11,681 nucleotides of DNA from Lachnospiraceae bacterium UBA1729 (GCA_002315945.1 DCIJ01000089.1:2419-14099); one strand, 5' to 3'. Counted from the stretch's first letter, positions 1 to 7,477 are shown. The notes: a model not told the origin generated them from the letters alone. Numbers and translations: made by a program.

Positions 1-522
1 CTGAGAGTTTTCTTTGTAAGCCGCCACATGTCAGTTGTTGACGCATGCAAATATGCTTCCAAGGAAAGAGTATTAGAGAACGTAGTTAATATAGATAAGG
101 AATTGAGAAAAGTTGGTATCGAGAATCCATTGATTGCTGTTGCCGCACTCAATCCCCATGGCGGAGACAACGGACTCTTTGGTACAGAAGAGATAACCGA
201 TCTCATCCCCGCAGTTGAAGCAGCAAAGGAACTTGGAATCAACGCAGTAGGACCTGTTCCTGCAGATTCAGTATTTAACATTGGAAAATCTGGTAAATAT
301 GATGCAATCCTGTCACTCTATCACGATCAGGGACACATCGCATGCAAGACCTTGGATTTTGAGAAATCTGTTACTCTCACCTTCGGACTTCCTTTTATCA
401 GAAGCTCTGTTGACCATGGAACCGCATTTGATATTGCAGGCAAGGGTATTGCAGGTTGTGTAAGTCTTATCGAATCAACCAAGGTTGTATCTGAGTATGC
501 TGCAAAACAGCATTCAAATTAA
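1..522 (+). CDS. pdxA2: PdxA2-type 4-phosphate dehydrogenase (D-threonate/D-erythronate), 3' part
   Basis: The frame is open from base 1 and the gene begins before the window; 173 codons remain, about half of a usual ~330-residue PdxA protein. The ATG at 28 is internal, because residues before it (LRVFFVSRH) match the PdxA strand that ends in a metal-binding histidine. Three family metal histidines are visible, at fragment residues 9, 53 (ALNPHGGDNGLFG) and 108 (SLYHDQG), with GPVPADSVF at 84-92 and GLPFIRSSVDHGTA at 129-142. Family knowledge: PdxA enzymes oxidise a 4-phospho-hydroxy acid with NAD and decarboxylate the product. PdxA2 members beside DUF1537 kinases act on D-threonate or D-erythronate 4-phosphate and give dihydroxyacetone phosphate. 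The downstream kinase starts 15 bases after the stop, which favours the catabolic PdxA2 role over pyridoxal phosphate synthesis. The exact stereochemistry of the substrate is not visible. Confidence 0.92.
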   Translation: MRVFFVSRHMSVVDACKYASKERVLENVVNIDKELRKVGIENPLIAVAALNPHGGDNGLFGTEEITDLIPAVEAAKELGINAVGPVPADSVFNIGKSGKYDAILSLYHDQGHIACKTLDFEKSVTLTFGLPFIRSSVDHGTAFDIAGKGIAGCVSLIESTKVVSEYAAKQHSN

Positions 523-537
523 CAGGAGGTATCTTTT

Positions 538-1881
538 ATGCCAAGAATAGGAGCTGTCGCAGACGATTTGACTGGCGCTACTACCACTGGTGTGTTATTA
601 GCCAGATCAAAAGCAAGAACTGCAGTCTTCTTTAATGAAGAAGCTGCACAAAAGGCTGAAAATGCTTCTGAATTAGATGCCATTCTTATCAGTAGCAATT
701 CAAGACCTCTTCCAAAAGAAGAAGCATATGAGAAGGTATCCTCTGCAACCAAGGCTCTCCTGAATATGGGTGTTGAATTTTTTTCCAAGAGAATTGATAC
801 AACACTTCGCGGCGGAGTCGGAGTAGAAATAGATGCCATGATGGACGCCATTGGTGGCGATGTTGTCGCAGTAGTAGTTCCAGCAATGCCTCAGTCCAGA
901 AGAATTCTTGTGGGCGGTTATTCAATCATTGATGGAGTTGCACTTATCAACACTCCCGTTGCACAGGACGTTAGAACTCCTGTACGTGAGAATTACATTC
1001 CCAGACTTTTGGACGGACAGAGTCGTCGTCAGATAGGAACTGTTTCTCTCGACGTGGTTCTCAAAGGAACAAATGAAATCAAAAATATTTTAAAAGCAAG
1101 AAGATATGAAGGTTCCGAGGTTATCGTCGTTGACGCAATCACACTTGAGGATGTTGAAAACATCGCAAGAGCCTGTGTCGAGTTAAACTGGAAGGTTCTC
1201 GCTGTAGATCCCGGTCCCTTTACCGCTAAGCTTGCATATTGCAGAGGTCTCATTGAGACCGAATCAGCCAACGTTCCAGAAGCAACTGCTGATGGAACCG
1301 GCAAAACAGTACTGATAGCTGCTGGAAGTGCTACTCCAGTCACAAAACGTCAGATGGAAATCCTCTGCCAGGACGAAAGACACTTAAGAATTCCTGCAGA
1401 GCCCAAACACTTTATCGAAGGTGGCAGCCTTGCTACTCAGGAAATAAACAGGGTCATCGACGAAGCTGTTAAGTTATTAGAAAAAGGTACACCCAGAGCA
1501 ATACTCATTGAAACTGCTCTCCATGGCGACCTCCTGGATCTGGATGCTGAAGACACCCGACACGGCTATGCAAAAGGGGTAAGTGCTAATCGCATCAATA
1601 GCAGTCTGGGCGCAATAATCGCTGGCATTCTGGAGAGGGTTGGCAGAGAGAGAATCGCCGGCCTGTATACCACCGGCGGCGACACAATGGTTAATGTATG
1701 TTTTCATCTGGGTGTTGAATGTCTCGAGGTAGTTGATTACGTTATCGCTCAGACAGATGTTGGGCGCATGCTTGGAAAATACGCTGGCATGCCTATCATC
1801 GGTAAGGGTGGTCTGACTGGTAACGACAATACAGCCTGCGACATTGTAGAAAGACTTTTTAGGGAAGCAACAAGAGAATAG
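538..1881 (+). CDS. dtnK: Four-carbon acid sugar kinase (DUF1537 family), D-threonate/D-erythronate kinase
   Basis: A 447-residue protein, full length for the family. The N-terminal sugar-binding domain opens with IGAVADDLTGATTTG (residues 4-18), whose DD-T-GA motif is the family hallmark; KRIDTTLRGG follows at 84-93. The C-terminal nucleotide-binding domain carries GLYTTGGDT (375-383) and GKGGLTG (422-428) near the end. Family knowledge: these soluble kinases phosphorylate the 4-hydroxyl of D-threonate, D-erythronate or related 3-oxo acids. The product feeds the PdxA2-type dehydrogenase encoded just upstream. An AGGAGGT ribosome site at 524-530 precedes the ATG by 7 bases and fixes the start. 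D-threonate and D-erythronate kinases (DtnK, DenK) cannot be told apart by eye, so the symbol is provisional, while the family call is firm. The KdgT-like permease starts 15 bases downstream. Confidence 0.93.
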   Translation: MPRIGAVADDLTGATTTGVLLARSKARTAVFFNEEAAQKAENASELDAILISSNSRPLPKEEAYEKVSSATKALLNMGVEFFSKRIDTTLRGGVGVEIDAMMDAIGGDVVAVVVPAMPQSRRILVGGYSIIDGVALINTPVAQDVRTPVRENYIPRLLDGQSRRQIGTVSLDVVLKGTNEIKNILKARRYEGSEVIVVDAITLEDVENIARACVELNWKVLAVDPGPFTAKLAYCRGLIETESANVPEATADGTGKTVLIAAGSATPVTKRQMEILCQDERHLRIPAEPKHFIEGGSLATQEINRVIDEAVKLLEKGTPRAILIETALHGDLLDLDAEDTRHGYAKGVSANRINSSLGAIIAGILERVGRERIAGLYTTGGDTMVNVCFHLGVECLEVVDYVIAQTDVGRMLGKYAGMPIIGKGGLTGNDNTACDIVERLFREATRE

Positions 1882-1896
1882 GAGGAAATTAATCTT

Positions 1897-2910
1897 ATGA
1901 GTACAGAAAAAAAAGAAGGATTAGATCTTAATCTATTAAACAAAATGAAAAAAATGCCAGGTGGTCTGGTAATCATTCCACTGCTTATCGCAGTAATCTT
2001 AGCAACAATTTGCCCCAGTGTTTTCCAGATTGGTGGTTATGTTACCGCTCTCTTCTATGATGGAAATGCTTGTATGATGGGTCTTTTCCTGATCCTGTGT
2101 GGTTCAGCAATCGACGTTCGTCAGGTTGGAATGCCTTTGTACAAAGGTGTTACCATGACAGCTATGAAATTTATCCTTGGTGTTATCTTAGGCCTTGTAG
2201 TCGGCAAGATTTGCGGACCTGCTGGTTTCCTTGGACTTACACCATTCGTACTTATCGCAGCAATTACTAACTCAAACGGTTCACTTTACATTTCATTATC
2301 ATCACAGTTTGGTAATGCAACTGATACTGGAGCTATTTCAATCCTTTCACTTAACGATGGTCCTTTCTTCACACTTATCGCTTTAGGTGCAACAGGCCTT
2401 GCAAATATCCCCATTGACAAGCTTATCGCAACAATCGTTCCCCTCCTCATCGGTTTCATTTGGGGTAACCTTGACAAAGAGTTCCGTAAATCATGCTCTG
2501 TAGCACAGCCAATCGTTACTTTCTTCATGACAATTTCCATTGGCTCAAAGACAGATATCAAGACAATTATTACAGCTGGAGCTTCAGGTATCATCCTTGG
2601 TCTCCTTTCAGCAGCTACCGCAGTAATCTTCTTCTTCGCATTCAATGTACTTCTTCCTAAGAAGGAAAGAAACGCAATGGGTGCTGCAATCGGTACAACT
2701 GCTCTTAACTCAGCTATGACTCCTGCAGCTGTAGCAGAAGCAGATCCTACAATGGCTGAATACGTTCCCATGGCTACAGCACAGTGTGCAACAGCTTCAA
2801 TCATCACCCTGTTCCTGTGTCCTTTCATCGTTGCATTCTTTGACAACATGATGAAAAAAGCTAAGAAGGGTATCTACTCTCCTGAAGGCTGGGCTTACGA
2901 AGGAAACTAA
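1897..2910 (+). CDS. KdgT-family sugar-acid permease (2-keto-3-deoxygluconate permease family)
   Basis: A 337-residue integral membrane protein with about ten hydrophobic segments. The family opening MKKMPGGLVIIPLL (residues 17-30) follows a short polar N-terminal extension. Other KdgT-like stretches are the polar loop TNSNGSLY (124-131), SLNDGPFF (151-158) and GNLDKEFR (190-197). Family knowledge: KdgT is a proton-coupled 2-keto-3-deoxygluconate importer in the inner membrane. From its place 15 bases after the four-carbon acid kinase, I infer that this copy imports a four-carbon acid such as threonate or erythronate instead. The ribosome site AGGAGG (1880-1885) overlaps the kinase stop codon, so the two genes are probably co-translated. 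Family assignment is strong; substrate is inferred from neighbours only. Confidence 0.9.
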   Translation: MSTEKKEGLDLNLLNKMKKMPGGLVIIPLLIAVILATICPSVFQIGGYVTALFYDGNACMMGLFLILCGSAIDVRQVGMPLYKGVTMTAMKFILGVILGLVVGKICGPAGFLGLTPFVLIAAITNSNGSLYISLSSQFGNATDTGAISILSLNDGPFFTLIALGATGLANIPIDKLIATIVPLLIGFIWGNLDKEFRKSCSVAQPIVTFFMTISIGSKTDIKTIITAGASGIILGLLSAATAVIFFFAFNVLLPKKERNAMGAAIGTTALNSAMTPAAVAEADPTMAEYVPMATAQCATASIITLFLCPFIVAFFDNMMKKAKKGIYSPEGWAYEGN

Positions 2911-2945
2911 TTATAACTATTACTTAAAATTTGTCTGGAGGATTC

Positions 2946-3446
2946 ATGAAACCAACACTAAACTTTCAAATGAAAGCTGAATATATATATGACTTACTAC
3001 TTTTCCAGGTCTACTCAAAATTTTCAGGATTTTTGGTAAATCTGTTGGGACTTACAGTCATAATTATCGGGGGACTTCGTCTCGGCAAAGGTGAATTGAC
3101 ACTTCTCCAGACAGCATTTTATCTTATGGCAGGATTTTTGATTCTTGCTTATACTCCTCTCCAGTTAAAGCGCAAGGCCAAATACATGATGGGCGATGAA
3201 AAAAACCAACAGGAAGTTAGCTATGCCTTTGATGAAAATGGAATTGAGGAACAGTTCAGCGAGAACTCTAGACTGTACACCTGGGAAGATTTTGACAAGG
3301 TAATATCTACACCCAAGACTATTACCTTCTTCCACAGTGATTCTACAGCAATAATCATGCCCAAAGAAACATTTGGCGATGCATGGGCCCCTGTAATGCA
3401 GTTGATTTTAGCCCATATGCCAGTCAGTAAAATATTAATCAGATAA
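2946..3446 (+). CDS. YcxB-like small membrane protein
   Basis: A 166-residue protein. Two hydrophobic helices at about residues 30-47 and 58-75 are joined by a short polar loop and followed by a basic stretch (KRKAKYMMG). A soluble C-terminal domain comes next, with SYAFDENGIEEQF, a YTWEDFDKV segment and an AIIMPKETFG segment. That order (two helices, then F-DE-GI, Y-W-D, PK-F) is the pattern of YcxB-like C-terminal domains, whose function is unknown to me. The ATG at 2946 is preferred because GGAGG lies at 2937-2941; an in-frame TTG at 2931 has no ribosome site. It lies 35 bases after the permease and 24 bases before the isomerase, so it is inside the operon. It could assist the permease or simply be a passenger; nothing in the sequence decides. 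Confidence 0.75.
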   Translation: MKPTLNFQMKAEYIYDLLLFQVYSKFSGFLVNLLGLTVIIIGGLRLGKGELTLLQTAFYLMAGFLILAYTPLQLKRKAKYMMGDEKNQQEVSYAFDENGIEEQFSENSRLYTWEDFDKVISTPKTITFFHSDSTAIIMPKETFGDAWAPVMQLILAHMPVSKILIR

Positions 3447-3470
3447 GATTAATTAGATAAGGAGATTACC

Positions 3471-3911
3471 ATGAAAATAGCAATTGGATGTGATCCCAAT
3501 GCTCAGGAAGCCAAAGAAGAAATAATTAAATTTATTGAAAGCAAAAAATTAGGCGAGGTCACTGATTTCGGTAGTGAAGATCCAATCTATGCAAATGTTG
3601 CAATCAAGGTTGGCGAAGTAGTCGCTTCCAAAGAATATGACCGCGGAATATTAATCTGTGGTACAGGACTCGGTGTATCCATTGCCGCAAACAAAGTAAA
3701 GGGAGCTTATGCAGCTTTACTTTCAGACATCTATTCTGCCAAGAGAGCCCGTTTAAGCAACGATGCAAACATCGCTTGCTTAGGAGCTTTTACAACTGGC
3801 AACAAGCTTCGCGAGGAATTAGTCGAAGCATTCCTTACAAATGAATTTGTTCCCGGCTGCTCATCTCAGCCCAAGATCGATGCCTTTATCAATTATGATA
3901 ACAATCGCTAA
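3471..3911 (+). CDS. RpiB/LacA/LacB-family sugar-phosphate isomerase
   Basis: A 146-residue protein of normal RpiB length. The catalytic-cysteine motif ICGTGLGVSIAANK spans residues 62-75 with Cys63, and LSNDANIACLGA spans 95-106. The family opening GCDPNAQEAKEEI (6-18) keeps Asp8 but has Pro9-Asn10 where RpiB normally has His-Ala/Val. The histidine before the N-D-T-N motif (His99 in E. coli RpiB) is Ser96 here. Family knowledge: these cytoplasmic enzymes interconvert aldose and ketose phosphates (ribose, allose, galactose or erythrulose phosphates). Losing the ring-opening histidines would suit an open-chain substrate such as D-erythrulose 4-phosphate; that is inference. AAGGAGA at 3459-3465 sets the ATG. 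It is the last gene before a strong terminator. Ribose-5-phosphate isomerase activity is possible but less likely. Confidence 0.85.
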   Translation: MKIAIGCDPNAQEAKEEIIKFIESKKLGEVTDFGSEDPIYANVAIKVGEVVASKEYDRGILICGTGLGVSIAANKVKGAYAALLSDIYSAKRARLSNDANIACLGAFTTGNKLREELVEAFLTNEFVPGCSSQPKIDAFINYDNNR

Positions 3912-3944
3912 GCAGCAGGGTTAGAAAAAATCTCTCTCTTTTCA

Positions 3945-3979
3945 AAAAAAGGATTTCCCATTACAGGAAATCCTTTTTT
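3945..3979. terminator. Bidirectional intrinsic terminator
   Basis: GGATTTCC (3951-3958) and GGAAATCC (3966-3973) form a perfect 8-bp stem around a 7-base loop. A-run 3945-3950 pairs with T-run 3974-3979 and lengthens it to 14 bp. The flanking A and T runs give a U-tract on either strand. It begins 33 bases after the isomerase stop and also lies downstream of the minus-strand PfkB gene, so it can end both converging operons. Confidence 0.88.
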
Positions 3980-4004
3980 ATTTTCTCATATTCGCTACAC
4001 AATT

Positions 4005-4100
4005 CAAAGGGACACTCTTCGTTGCAAAGGGACGCTCCTCGTCGCAAAGGGGCTATCCTCGTCGCAAAGGGACACTCCTCGTCGCAAAAGAACCGTCCCC
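4005..4100. repeat. Tandem array of four 20-bp units plus a divergent end piece
   Basis: Units start at 4005, 4025, 4045 and 4065, each exactly 20 bases, with consensus CAAAGGGACRCTCCTCGTCG. The fourth unit differs from the first at two bases and from the second at one; the third is the most diverged. A final piece, CAAAAGAACCGTCCCC (4085-4100), keeps the CAAA start and then differs. The array ends one base from the stop codon of the minus-strand kinase. GGGAC in the last full unit can pair with GTCCC in the end piece. Short motifs related to the end piece seem familiar to me from clostridial intergenic regions, but I cannot verify this. There are no long diverse spacers, so it is not a CRISPR array. 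Confidence 0.85.
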
Positions 4101-4101
4101 A

Positions 4102-5220
4102 CTACGCTTTTTGCCAGCCTGCATTTATCTTGCGTTTCAGCTCGTCGAGAGGCTTTAACCCGCTCAGCGCATCATAGGCTGCCACGCAGCACGCCCCTGT
4201 TCCCGCGGCCAGATGGAGACACATCTCCACATTCTCCCCCTCGAGCATGCTGGTTAAAAAGGCCGCAATACTGGTGTCCCCAGCACCAGTGCCAGACAAT
4301 ACACATTCAGGAACATAGGACTTTTCAAATATTTCTTTTTCAGCCCAGCCCTCAGTATCCAGCTCAACTCTTTTACTAATCTCATCAAGCTTTTCCGAAG
4401 TAGAACTGCAAAAATACATTCCAGGCTTGCCACATTTTAGAAGCAGAACCTTTGCTCCAAGCTCCATACACTGTTTTGCAAGAGGCTTAATATCTTCTTC
4501 CGGAATCAGTATCTCTGTAATATCTCTGCCTGCTGCCCTTTTCTGCCATTCATCAAAACGCTCTCTGTCCAGCATGAAGCATAATTCTTCAACACTGGGA
4601 ACAAAGAAATCGGTATAGGGCATTACTCTGGTCAATATCTTTTTCCAGTCAGCCTTACCTGCGTCAGAATCAGGATCCACTGCGGACAGATCAAGAGAGG
4701 TTGCACAGCCTGCTTCCTTAACCTTCTTAAATAGTGTAATAAGCTCTTCGCCGTCATTTTCATACATGGATTTCATGAGTGTGGGATATCCAAAATGGAA
4801 AAGCGCTGCCTCCTTCAGTTCCTCATCCTTAATATCATCTGCATGGAAGCAGTTATTCGCCCCGGGATTATGGAGAAAAATTCTGTCTATTCCCGGTACT
4901 GCCAACACTACAGAATATGATGTGGACACTTCATCAGATCTGATCATTCCAGAAGACGCATCATACTTGTCCAGAATTCCGCAAATCATGTCGCCGAATT
5001 CGTCACAGCCAAGTTTACCCATCAGGGTTACATCAGCTCCCAGAACCTTCATTCCCAAACCAGTATTAGCTACTGCGCCTCCTGTTGAAACCTCAGCCTT
5101 ATCCATCTGGATAAGCTTTCCAGGCTGCAATACTTCTCCAATATTGGATACTTTTTTACCCGGGAAAACCGGTGTAATATCTATACATATATGTCCTGCT
5201 GCTATTACTTTTTTACTCAT
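4102..5220 (-). CDS. PfkB/ribokinase-family carbohydrate kinase
   Basis: A 372-residue protein from the ATG at 5220; the frame also has a GTG at 5244, adding eight residues. MSKKVIAAGHICIDITP is the natural family start, so I prefer the ATG, although neither start has a strong ribosome site. The first PfkB signature region is STGGAVANTG (residues 45-54). The second is SGTGAGDTSIAAF (309-321), with the anion hole and catalytic base Asp314. Family knowledge: PfkB kinases phosphorylate sugars, sugar acids or nucleosides with ATP in the cytoplasm. The protein is longer than the usual 300-330 residues, with extra sequence at about 215-242 and 283-305. It is the last gene of a four-gene operon, 75 bases after the TIM-barrel gene, and probably phosphorylates the sugar made by the upstream isomerase and dehydrogenase genes. 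Substrate unknown. Confidence 0.88.
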   Translation of the reverse strand: MSKKVIAAGHICIDITPVFPGKKVSNIGEVLQPGKLIQMDKAEVSTGGAVANTGLGMKVLGADVTLMGKLGCDEFGDMICGILDKYDASSGMIRSDEVSTSYSVVLAVPGIDRIFLHNPGANNCFHADDIKDEELKEAALFHFGYPTLMKSMYENDGEELITLFKKVKEAGCATSLDLSAVDPDSDAGKADWKKILTRVMPYTDFFVPSVEELCFMLDRERFDEWQKRAAGRDITEILIPEEDIKPLAKQCMELGAKVLLLKCGKPGMYFCSSTSEKLDEISKRVELDTEGWAEKEIFEKSYVPECVLSGTGAGDTSIAAFLTSMLEGENVEMCLHLAAGTGACCVAAYDALSGLKPLDELKRKINAGWQKA

Positions 5221-5295
5221 AGTTTTCCCGTTTAAACCCTTCACTCTAATTTCTCATTATTGCTAAATAAATCATTACGTGCTGCTAAAGATATA

Positions 5296-6294
5296 TTATT
5301 TGTTCTTAATAGCATCATCAAAAGCTACAGTTGATGGTGAGAAGTTGATCTGTTTTGTGAACTCGCAAGCTTCAGTTCCACCAAATACTCTTTCCATTCC
5401 ACTGTCTTCCCATTCGATTGAGAGTGGTCCATCATATCCAATCTGGTTAAGAACTCTGATGATATTATCAAAATCAATATCGCCATGTCCTGGTGATACG
5501 AAGTTCCATCCTCTTCTCTGATCGCCGAATGTGATGTGTGATCCAAGGACGCCATTTCTTCCATTGAAGTTTGTCTTAGCATCCTTTACATGTACATGAT
5601 AGATTCTGTCTGCAAAATCAAAGAGGAACATTGCAGGATCAAGTCCCTGCCAGATGAGATGGCTGGGGTCAAAGTTGATACCCAGAGTCTCTCTGTAATC
5701 AAATGTTTCTAACAGTCTCTTTGTGCTCCAGTAGTCGAAAGCAATCTCGCCAGGATGAACTTCCAAAGCAAGCTTAACTCCGCACTCATCGAATACATCC
5801 ATTATCGGACTCCAGAGTTCTTTAGTCAACTGATATCCAGCTTCGATCTGCTCCTCAGAAGTCTGAGGGAATGAATACCAGAATTTCCAGATTGGTGAAC
5901 CTGTGAAGAATGTTACAACCTTAACACCCATAGCTTTGGCAGCATGAGCAGTAGCCTTCATTTCTTCAATAGCCCATTTCTGGATACCTTCAGGATTTCC
6001 AGCCAGTTCTGCAGGTGCAAATCCATCAAGTCTGGGATCATAAGCCCACTGAACAGCGTCAAGCACGCACTGTCCTGCCAGATGATTACTGATTGCCCAG
6101 CAGTTCAGGTCATATTTTTTAAGCATTGCTTTAACTTCTTCTACATAAGCTGCATCAGTTGCTGCTCTTCTCATATCAAGATGTGCTGCTGAAAGCTCAA
6201 GTCCTTCATAACCCATCTGCTGTCCAAGCTTACAGATTTCTTCTAAAGATAAATCGCCCCACTGAATTGTAAAAAGTGTAACCGGTCTAGACAT
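5296..6294 (-). CDS. Sugar isomerase/epimerase, xylose-isomerase-like TIM barrel (AP endonuclease 2 fold)
   Basis: A 332-residue cytoplasmic protein. Likely metal ligands of this barrel family are visible in order: Glu178 in LALEVHPGE, Asp209 in GINFDPSHL, His235 (or His233) in YHVHVKD, and Glu294 or Glu296 in LSIEWED. The N-terminus has GYEGLELS (28-35), a typical first-barrel segment. Family knowledge: members include IolE, IolI, hydroxypyruvate isomerase, ketose 3-epimerases and enzymes acting on 3-keto-glycosides. An AAGGAGG at 6301-6307 lies 6 bases before the ATG. It follows the Gfo/Idh/MocA oxidoreductase by 46 bases. The pairing of such an oxidoreductase with such a barrel is common in inositol and keto-sugar pathways, so it may act on the oxidised product. 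The residues between 85 and 160, rich in aromatics, probably shape the substrate site. Exact reaction unknown. Confidence 0.87.
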   Translation of the reverse strand: MSRPVTLFTIQWGDLSLEEICKLGQQMGYEGLELSAAHLDMRRAATDAAYVEEVKAMLKKYDLNCWAISNHLAGQCVLDAVQWAYDPRLDGFAPAELAGNPEGIQKWAIEEMKATAHAAKAMGVKVVTFFTGSPIWKFWYSFPQTSEEQIEAGYQLTKELWSPIMDVFDECGVKLALEVHPGEIAFDYWSTKRLLETFDYRETLGINFDPSHLIWQGLDPAMFLFDFADRIYHVHVKDAKTNFNGRNGVLGSHITFGDQRRGWNFVSPGHGDIDFDNIIRVLNQIGYDGPLSIEWEDSGMERVFGGTEACEFTKQINFSPSTVAFDDAIKNK

Positions 6295-6314
6295 AAAATA
6301 CCTCCTTAATCAAA

Positions 6315-6326
6315 GGGCCACGGCCC
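6315..6326 (-). other. Intercistronic GC palindrome
   Basis: GGGCCACGGCCC (6315-6326) lies between the oxidoreductase stop and the ribosome site of the TIM-barrel gene. It could form a short GC hairpin in the operon mRNA (GGGC, a 4-base loop, GCCC). On the minus strand it is followed by TTTGATTAAGGAGG, so there is only a weak T-run; I do not call it a terminator. It may tune expression or mRNA processing. Confidence 0.4.
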
Positions 6327-6340
6327 TCCCCAACTATTAA

Positions 6341-7477
6341 TTATAATTCAACCCATACGTTTCCGTTATCGTTACTTTCAAGGCATGCCTCAACATATTT
6401 AAGACCCGCAACGCCTTCTTCGATTGTAGGATAGTCAATCATTGCCTTGTCAAAGCTTCCAGCCTTAACAGCTACGAGACAGTCTGTAAAGTTATCATAC
6501 AGGTTACCCATTGCTTCAAGCCATCCCTCTGTATGTCCTGAAGGGAGACGGCCGTATTTAGCTGCATCTGCTGATACTGCTCCATAGCCTCTCTTGATAC
6601 TTCTCTGGATACCATCTTCTTTAATTAAGATTACTTCTTCAGGATTCTCCTGGAACCATAACAGTGTTCCCTTGGATCCATATACTCTCAGGCGAAGGCT
6701 GTTATCACATCCAATGCAGAACTGGCTTGTCCAGTTAACGCCTGTTGCTCCATTATCATATTCAACAAGAATCTGATCATTGTCATCAAGCTTACGTCCA
6801 GGAACAACCACATCCATCTTAGCCAACAGTCTCTTTACCTTTAATCCGGTAACTGTATATACAGCATTTTCAACGTGAGTTCCCAGATCACCCAGACAGT
6901 TTACACGTCCAGACTGTTCAGGATCGCATCTCCATTCGCCCTGCTTGCCGCCCCAGCTGTTCTCATCATATAACCAGCCCTGTGGATACTCAGCCATAAC
7001 AGTACGAATTGTTCCAATTTCGCCTGACTTTACAAGATCTCTCATATACTTCATGGTTACATGTCCTGTATATGTATATGTAACCATAAAAAGTAAGTTG
7101 TTCTTATCAGCTATGCTCTGAAGCTCCTCTGCTTCCTTGGCAGTAGTAACCAATGGCTTATCACATGCTACATGAATACCAGCCTCAAGAAATGCTTTTG
7201 CAACAGCGTAGTGAGTATTGTTTGGTGTAACTATTACAACAAAATCTATTCCGTCTTCTCTTGCACCCTCTGCTTTTGCCATTTCCTCAAAGTTTGCATA
7301 GCAGCGTGACTCATCAATACCAAGCAGTTCCCCCTGTGCAATACATTTTTCATGTGTTCTGGAAAAACATCCTGCAACAAGCTTAGCTGATTCATCAAGA
7401 CTGATTGCTCTTCTATGTGCATCACCGATAAAAGCACCAGGTCCTCCGCCGACCATACCATACTGAAGTTTCTTCAT
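6341..7477 (-). CDS. Gfo/Idh/MocA-family NAD(P)-dependent oxidoreductase
   Basis: A 378-residue protein with an N-terminal Rossmann fold: GMVGGGPGAFIG at residues 7-18 is the dinucleotide loop. VIVTPNNTHY follows at 81-90, and CDKPLVTT (105-112) is the EKP-type motif with Lys107. The C-terminal domain has GDLGTHVENA (196-205), where the aspartate and His201 are the usual catalytic residues. The ribosome site decides the start. AGGAGG at 7485-7490 is one base from an ATG at 7483 but seven bases from the ATG at 7477, so the shorter MKKLQYGMVGG start is chosen. Family knowledge: such enzymes oxidise a ring hydroxyl or lactol of sugars and cyclitols (inositol, 3-keto-glucoside and apiose pathways). 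The GGGPGAFIG loop is common in the sugar-oxidising branch. It sits between two isomerase-like genes in a four-gene operon. Substrate not determined. Confidence 0.9.
   Translation of the reverse strand: MKKLQYGMVGGGPGAFIGDAHRRAISLDESAKLVAGCFSRTHEKCIAQGELLGIDESRCYANFEEMAKAEGAREDGIDFVVIVTPNNTHYAVAKAFLEAGIHVACDKPLVTTAKEAEELQSIADKNNLLFMVTYTYTGHVTMKYMRDLVKSGEIGTIRTVMAEYPQGWLYDENSWGGKQGEWRCDPEQSGRVNCLGDLGTHVENAVYTVTGLKVKRLLAKMDVVVPGRKLDDNDQILVEYDNGATGVNWTSQFCIGCDNSLRLRVYGSKGTLLWFQENPEEVILIKEDGIQRSIKRGYGAVSADAAKYGRLPSGHTEGWLEAMGNLYDNFTDCLVAVKAGSFDKAMIDYPTIEEGVAGLKYVEACLESNDNGNVWVEL

Noticed and set aside
1..522. Pyridoxine biosynthesis PdxA
   Set aside because: The downstream DUF1537 kinase and sugar-acid permease, with tight spacing, point to the catabolic PdxA2 branch; no other vitamin B6 gene is seen.
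28..522. Start of the dehydrogenase gene at the ATG at 28
   Set aside because: The codons before it encode the conserved strand and metal-binding histidine of the family, so the true start is outside the window.
2286..2849. Long minus-strand ORF of 187 codons
   Set aside because: It lies wholly opposite the permease gene, has no ribosome site, and its translation resembles no family I know.
4005..4100. CRISPR array
   Set aside because: The 20-bp units abut with no diverse spacers, and no cas genes are nearby.
4766..5266. Plus-strand ORF of 166 codons opposite the PfkB kinase
   Set aside because: It is a shadow of the kinase gene, whose motifs are unmistakable.
5296..7477. C-glycoside cleavage system like DgpABC
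   Set aside because: The oxidoreductase and TIM barrel would fit, but no DgpB-like small subunit is present, and PfkB and xylose-isomerase-like genes are not explained.
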